Source of the DNA: Linum tenue
Lineage: Eukaryota; Streptophyta; Magnoliopsida; Malpighiales; Linaceae
Assembly (NCBI GenBank): GCA_946122785.1
Contig: CAMGYJ010000011.1
Location: forward strand, 3,596,001-3,660,000
Reading direction: 5' to 3'
DNA length: 64,000 nt
The number at the start of each line of letters is the position of its first letter. Position 1 is the stretch's first letter. Below the pieces are notes generated by a model, which saw only the letters and a list, made by a program, of their open reading frames with translations, was not told the DNA's origin and searched no databases. The translations under genes and the position numbers were made by a program. This document shows, in pieces, positions 59,101-64,000 of the stretch.

Positions 59101-61709
59101 TTTAATATGCCTCGTCTTGTGAAAAGATTAAGCCGGCCGGTTCCTGCGCGTGCAGGTGGCTAAAAGAGAAGAAATTAGATGATACGACGCTGGCCAAGGT
59201 GAAAACGCGCTACTGCCACTTCCACGGCTCCACCACTTTCACCGAACCGGAGCTCTCCCACGCTCGCATCTTGCTCTGCAAGCACGCCGTCCTCGTCTGT
59301 GTCGTCGACGCCGTATTCGACATCGACGGAACCCACGAGGAGCAGCTGAACATTGTCGATTTGTTGCAGAGGTTCGCAAAATTGTTGACAACAGTATCTA
59401 AACCAACATATGTGACACTATATTCGTCATGTAAAAGGTAACTGAACTGCAACTTTACACCGTAGGTGGGATGTCAACGGACCAAAGGCAGAGTTCTGTT
59501 CAAAGCGAGTCGAGACGATATACTGGGCGATCCACGGTGCTATATGTGAGACCGTGGAGAAAGCTTTTCCAACGCAAGGGCGTAGTGTGATGGATCACGT
59601 CGTCGAGCTTGTAAGCCCTAGCTTCTTACCTCGTATATTGTTGCCATATGCTAGTAGAAGGTATAACCTAAAGTTCAATCTTTTTCCGACAACTACACAT
59701 GAGTTGGTTCTTAACTTTTGGTATTAGAACTTTTGTGACGGTGGAATATTTTGTTCGAGTCGTAACGATGACTCTATTTGTTAAGCATACATGGTTTTGG
59801 ACTATACAAATTTCAAACCTGTATGAGTTGACTTTCATTTGAGTGTGCATTATAGTAAATGGTATAAGATTCATTCTTGAATTTCTTCTAACAACTTGAT
59901 TTATTGGGACCAACTAGTTATTAATGTCATAAACCAACTAGTTATTAATGCCATAAACCAACTGGTATCAATAACTCGAGTTGTTGGTAGAGGTCCATGT
60001 ATGATATTTAACGACTTCTTATATGCCCCTTCAAACGAAAGCCAACTCATGGGCAACAGTTAATATTGGAGGTCGTGAGGACTTGAACATACGACCTCGA
60101 GGACAAACTAGTTTTAATACCTTGTCAAGAGCAGGTTGTTATGGATCTTATACCACTCTCTTACACGTCCCTTCAAACGAAATCTAACTTACGGGCTTGT
60201 GTTTTGATAAACGGTTAATATTGGGGGTCGTGGAGATTTGAACACACTACCGCTTGGTCAAACCAATTCCAATACCATGTCATAAACCAGTTGGTTCCAA
60301 TAACTCGAATTATTGAAAGAAAATTATTATGGATCTTATACCATTCTCTTACAATTACTACCTACCTGATCAAATCTTTTCACATTTGTTACTGTGTAGT
60401 GGGTGGAGATTGTAAAAGGAATGTTGCAGGAAGCAGAATGGTGCAGAACGAGCACCATCCCGACACTCGAAGAATACATGGCGACTTCATCGATTACACT
60501 TGGAGTTGCAGCATTCTTGCTCCCTGCCATATACTCAGCTGGGCACAAGCTGGAAGACGATGTTGTCAGAGGTCCGCAATACCAAAGGTTGTTCTTGCTC
60601 ACAACAACCATTGGACGTCTCTTGAACGACGTTAGAGGCTTTGAGGTAAACACATATACGATCAAATTAAATTTAAGTCTAGACGCTAGGCAAATACCAA
60701 ACCATTTCTTCTGGGGATTCTTTCGTGAGTTAGGCAACGAGTACACGGCGACGAATTAAAATGACACTTTAGTATTGGGTAAGTATAATAGACAGAGAAC
60801 ATCTAGACGTGCTAGGGTGGCTAGCTATACGGTCCGGTCCGGTTAAATTGGACCAAATTGATCCGGTCACAGTTCGGTTTTTTCGGGAATATAAGGACCA
60901 AAGATTGAATACAGTCCGGTCTTGATTCGGTCCGATCTTGACCCGGTCCGGTCCCAATTTGATCTTGATTTTAGGTGTTGGGGGTCTCTTATCCGGTCTT
61001 TATCCGGGTTTTTTACCTCAAATCTAAGCCCGAATATGAGATTGGATTGTTTGCTATCCGGTCCCAGTCCGATCCCGGTCCGGGTTATACGGTCCGGTTT
61101 CGGGTAAAACCAAACAGTCCGGGACCAAATAGCCAGCCCTACTAGGTGCTGGGCAAGGTCGCAAAGCCCATTTTACGCATAGTATTTTCTTGAACTTTAA
61201 TCGATTCCTTTGTAATTCTTTCAATTTTTTTTAGGTTTACCCTCTATTAATATTTTGGAAATCTGATCATATATATTATGACATGAATCACGTCGATTCG
61301 TTTTTAATCTCTATACGTGAAATTCCCTCAACACCAAAAAAAAAATCAGATTATTTGTACATCTTGACCATTTTGACTTTGCTTTTTGTTTGTGGTTAAT
61401 TGATAATAGAGAGAAGCACAAGAAGGCAACGTGAATGCAGTGTCACTAAGAATCATGAGAAGAGGAATGGACATGGAAGAAGCTGTGGAAGAGGTTGAAA
61501 ACCTGATAACAACCTTGACGCGACAAATGGTGAGATTGACCACCGGAGAAGACAACTGCGGCGAGGTTCCTAAAGCAGTGAGGTTGATGTTTTGGAGAGC
61601 GGTGAAAGGCTTCTTCTTTTTCTACATGAAGGAGGACTTGTACCATGCTAGCACTAAGCTGGTGAAGGTTGTAGAATCTGTGATGAACGAACCAATCACT
61701 ATTGCCTAA
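56107..61709 (+). CDS. Kaurene-synthase-like diterpene synthase (TPS-e/f type)
   Basis: Class I diterpene synthase fold; kaurene synthases convert ent-copalyl diphosphate to ent-kaurene in plastids. Exons: 56107-56533, 57254-57673, 57999-58217, 58335-58540, 58694-58806, 58961-59059, 59156-59371, 59466-59610, 60400-60645 and 61410-61709. All are GT-AG, phases join, and the product is 796 aa, the normal length with the internal gamma domain. Landmarks: [65 protein letters not shown], and a second metal motif NDVRGFEREAQEG (Asn691, Glu699). The first metal motif is D546-A-V-F-D550 instead of DDxxD, so one magnesium-binding Asp is lost. There is no DxDD class II motif. It may be an altered or dead enzyme despite an intact gene. 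Introns 1 and 9 each hold a hAT element. No clear transit peptide is visible. Confidence 0.92.
56722..57053. mobile_element. hAT-like element in terpene synthase intron 1, ACCGGAC motif type
   Basis: Ends TAGGGCTGGCTATTTGGTCC and the inverse of TAGGGGTGGCTATACGG, with a perfect 8-bp duplication, gtggtata, at 56714-56721 and 57054-57061. It is dense in GACCGGAC words. Its relative at 60813-61141 is in the opposite orientation. Confidence 0.92.
60813..61141. mobile_element. hAT-like element in terpene synthase intron 9, inverse copy
   Basis: Read on the other strand it matches 56722-57053 closely over its whole length, beginning TAGGGCTGGCTATTTGGTCC. The flanking duplication is degenerate (agacgtgc against ctaggtgc). 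Confidence 0.88.
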
Positions 61710-61858
61710 AGACTTCAGTTAGATTATTCATAAAAAAAATGCAGATATATAGTTATCATAAGTTGTAGTTGTTATTCTATGTTTTGATCGGTGTTGTTAG
61801 AACCCAACCGGGATGTCTACCCGTAAAATTAAATATTCATTACGTAAAAACATTGGTC
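61710..61858. other. Terpene synthase 3' flank
   Basis: Short AT-rich 3' UTR/spacer before the next MULE. Confidence 0.4.
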
Positions 61859-61868
61859 ATTATGTTAA

Positions 61869-62319
61869 GGGTAAATGACACATTTGGTCACCGAGATTAC
61901 TAAATCGTGTCATATTTAGTCACTAGAAAAATTTAATATCAATTTTGGTCACTCAAATTACTGAAACAGGTCACATTTGGTCACTCTTTCTGTAGCCTCT
62001 GTCCAACTCCGGTCACTCGAATTATTGAAAAATGTCACATTTAGTCACTCGGATTAGTGAAACATGTCACATTTAGTCACTCTCCCAAAATTTTCCGTCC
62101 AACTAATGGTCATTCGAATTACCGAAACTGGTCAAATTTAGTCACTCTCCCGTCAGTTTCCGTCCAACTCCATTAATGGAGTTGGACGGAAACTGACGGG
62201 AGAGTGACTAAATTTGACCAGTTTCGGTAATTCGAATGACCAAAATTGATATTAATTTTTTCTAGTGACTAAACATGACACAATTTAATAATCTCAGTGA
62301 CCAAATGTGTCATTTACCC
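61869..62319. mobile_element. Short MULE (GGGTTAATTGCA family) without cargo
   Basis: Ends GGGTAAATGACACATTTGG in perfect inversion, with a perfect 10-bp duplication, attatgttaa, at 61859-61868 and 62320-62329. It consists only of family terminal sequence with three tandem GGTCACTCGAATT-type units on the left and a perfect palindrome at 62108-62241. Confidence 0.92.
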
Positions 62320-62568
62320 ATTATGTTAATAAAACTTTGCAGCTGTTACGTAAAATATATTAGAGGAAAAGAATAACAATTCTTTTCAATTTATTAATTC
62401 CCCTCCATGTCTCCACTCCTCAACTCCCCTGTAGACTCTCCTTCAATTACTCAACAACCTCTCTTGTATCCTATGTAACAGTGTATAAATATTGCTGTAA
62501 ATGTCAAATACAAATCAAGTCATTGATTCACAATAATCCTCTTTCTGCAACCGATTCTCCTCCTAATA

Positions 62569-62580
62569 TGGTATCAGAGC
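62569..62580 (+). other. Primer binding site of the second copia element
   Basis: TGGTATCAGAGC, identical to the site at 13134-13145, complementary to initiator tRNA-Met. Confidence 0.9.
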
Positions 62581-62669
62581 TAGCCAAGTTCAGCTAGTCG
62601 ATCCATTAGTCTCTTTCCTCTGCAAAATCAAATCTTTTTTCCTCAATCGAATCCCCAATCTCCCTCACA

Positions 62670-63512
62670 ATGCCCTCCCGCTCGGTTTTGGCAGAGCTTT
62701 TTCCTTCTCCAACATACAGCCTTCCCCATTCTTTTTTTCCCTTCCCCGTTTCTCCCATTCTTCCTGTCATCGTGTCCAGCAGCTCTAACATTGACAACAC
62801 AGTCACTTCAGCCGAGGTTCCCACCGTTATCACGTTCAATCCGGCTGCTCAGCTTCCCCTGAAGCTCACCTCCACAAACTTCGCCTCCTGGCGTTCGCAG
62901 CTCGACACGCTGCTCATGGGTCTTGATCTCTTTGGCTATATTGATGGCACCATTGTTGCCCCTCCTCGCACACTCGTGATTGACTCTGTCGAGATCCCCA
63001 ATCCCCAGTATCAGCACTGGTTTCGGCAAGACAAACTCATTCTCCACGCCCTGCGCTGTTCGATTTCTGAATCGATATACTCTTTCGTCTCTGCTGCTTC
63101 TACGTCACGGGCGGCGTGGTTGACTCTGGAAAAGCTCTATGCGAGCAATGCTCAATCTCGAATCATTCATCTCAAGGGGAAGCTGGCCAAAACTTCCAAA
63201 GGGGATCGCGATATCCTCTCGTTTGTCAATGATCTCAAGAGCACCGCTGAGGAGCTCGCACTCATCGGGAAACCTGTCTCCGATCTCGATCTTGTTGTCT
63301 ACTGTCTTTGCGGCTTAGGTGAGGAATACAATGCCTTTGCCGCCGCCGTTCGAGCTCGGGGTCCTGGACTCTGCCTCGAAGATTTGGTCGACTCGCTGGT
63401 GGAGTATGAGTCTGATCTCAAAGCCCAGGTCCGCCAGACCATTCCGACTGCGTTCTACTTGCAGGGCCAACATAATTTTGGCGGCGGCGCTTCCTCTGGT
63501 GGGTCTTCATAG
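62670..63512 (+). pseudogene. Copia Gag, interrupted
   Basis: Starts MPSRSVLAELF; conserved copia Gag segments include LPLKLTSTNFASWRSQLDTL, AWLTLEKLYASNAQSRIIHL and LKGKLAKTSKGDRDILSFVN. A TAG at 63510 stops the frame after GGGASSGGSS, but the same frame continues beyond it (SRSSRGFPSQRSSSPRP) to a CCHC knuckle, CQYCERPGHSVHQC, near 63657-63700, before the hAT insertion. The Gag was therefore longer and is now broken. Confidence 0.88.
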
Positions 63513-63743
63513 TCGCGCTCCTCACGCGGATTCCCCTCCCAGCGGTCTTCATCCCCACGTCCAGCAGTGAGCTTCCAGCGGCCCTTGGGCCCAGTCCAAC
63601 CCTCTCACTCTAGGCCGAATCCGCCTGTCTCCAGCCCACGTCGGCCTGCTGTCATTTGCCAATATTGTGAGCGCCCCGGACATTCAGTCCATCAATGTTT
63701 TCGTTTATTTCCCCAGGCCCGTCAAGCTCAGGCCCATCATACT

Positions 63744-64000
63744 TAGGGATGGCAGTGGGTAAAAAAATAGCGGGCATAACCCGCGCCCGTCCGGTCAAGC
63801 CCGCTTTGAAACCCGCCAGTGTCGGATACGGGCCGGATTCGGGGAAACCCGGAATATGCAGAGTAACGGGGGCGGGTCGGGGTTGGATATTACGGTATCC
63901 GCCCCGGCCCCGTCCGATATGTTAAGTGTGCTCTGTATTTGGTTGGGGGGGGGGGGCTGATCGATAAAAGGAAGAACTAAACTTTGTGTTTTAGTAAAAC
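63744..64000. mobile_element. hAT-like element end inserted in copia gag
   Basis: Left terminus TAGGGATGGCAGTGGGTAAA, followed by repeated CCCGCCCG/GGGCGGG words. It belongs to the same TIR group as the other TAGGGRTGG elements. Its right end lies beyond the window. Confidence 0.75.

Larger units (their letters stand above)
62344..64000 (+). mobile_element. Second Ty1/copia element, 5' part only
   Basis: A probable 5' LTR starts TGTTACGTAAAA at 62344 and ends just before the primer site TGGTATCAGAGC at 62569-62580. The LTR has a TATAAATA box near 62484. Gag follows. The element is interrupted at 63744 by a hAT-like end and runs out of the window, so pol and the 3' LTR are not seen. The LTR borders are approximate. 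Confidence 0.8.

Overview
This is nuclear DNA from a flowering plant, most likely a eudicot. Genes have many short exons separated by AT-rich GT-AG introns. The protein families are plant-specific: UNC50 in its plant form, bona fide cinnamyl alcohol dehydrogenase (CAD), a PIP-like secreted peptide, UGT84, CYP71 and a kaurene-synthase-like terpene synthase. More than half of the window is transposable elements. I cannot name the species; the CAD looks rosid-like to me, but that is only an impression.

Layout. 1-3277: UNC50 homologue (+), first exon outside the window. 3995-8617: small DNA transposons. 10896-12418: CAD (-). 12751-20753: a nearly complete Ty1/copia retrotransposon with 5-bp target duplications, inserted about 330 bp upstream of the CAD start; its leader holds a gene-capturing Mutator-like element. 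20813-22054: foldback element. 22760-25270: nested hAT-like elements. 26246-26524: PIP-like peptide precursor (+). 27011-31066: DNA elements, including a Pack-MULE with a 2-oxoglutarate oxygenase fragment. 32505-34152: UGT84-type glycosyltransferase (+). 35311-36928: Pack-MULE carrying an ERF reading frame. 38715-41689: CYP71-type P450 (-). 43591-45024: Pack-MULE with PsbO and DREB fragments. 45770-53112: degenerate L1-type LINE. 53698-54446: candidate Helitron. 56107-61709: ten-exon kaurene-synthase-like gene (+). 61869-62319: short MULE. 62344-64000: start of a second copia element, cut by a hAT-like end and by the window edge.

Two transposon systems dominate. One is a Mutator-like family with GGGTTAATTGCA-type ends and 9-10 bp target duplications. 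It occurs five times, and four copies carry host gene pieces (GH17, 2OG oxygenase, ERF, PsbO plus DREB). The other is a set of Ac/Ds-like hAT elements with ends close to TAGGGRTGGCAA and 8-bp duplications; each subfamily is filled with a different short tandem motif.

The host genes are mostly separate functions (Golgi trafficking, lignin, peptide signalling). UGT84, CYP71 and the kaurene-synthase-like gene lie within about 29 kb and are separated only by transposons, so a small specialised-metabolism cluster is possible but unproven. The terpene synthase has a complete gene structure (796 aa predicted), but its class I metal motif reads DAVFD instead of DDxxD.
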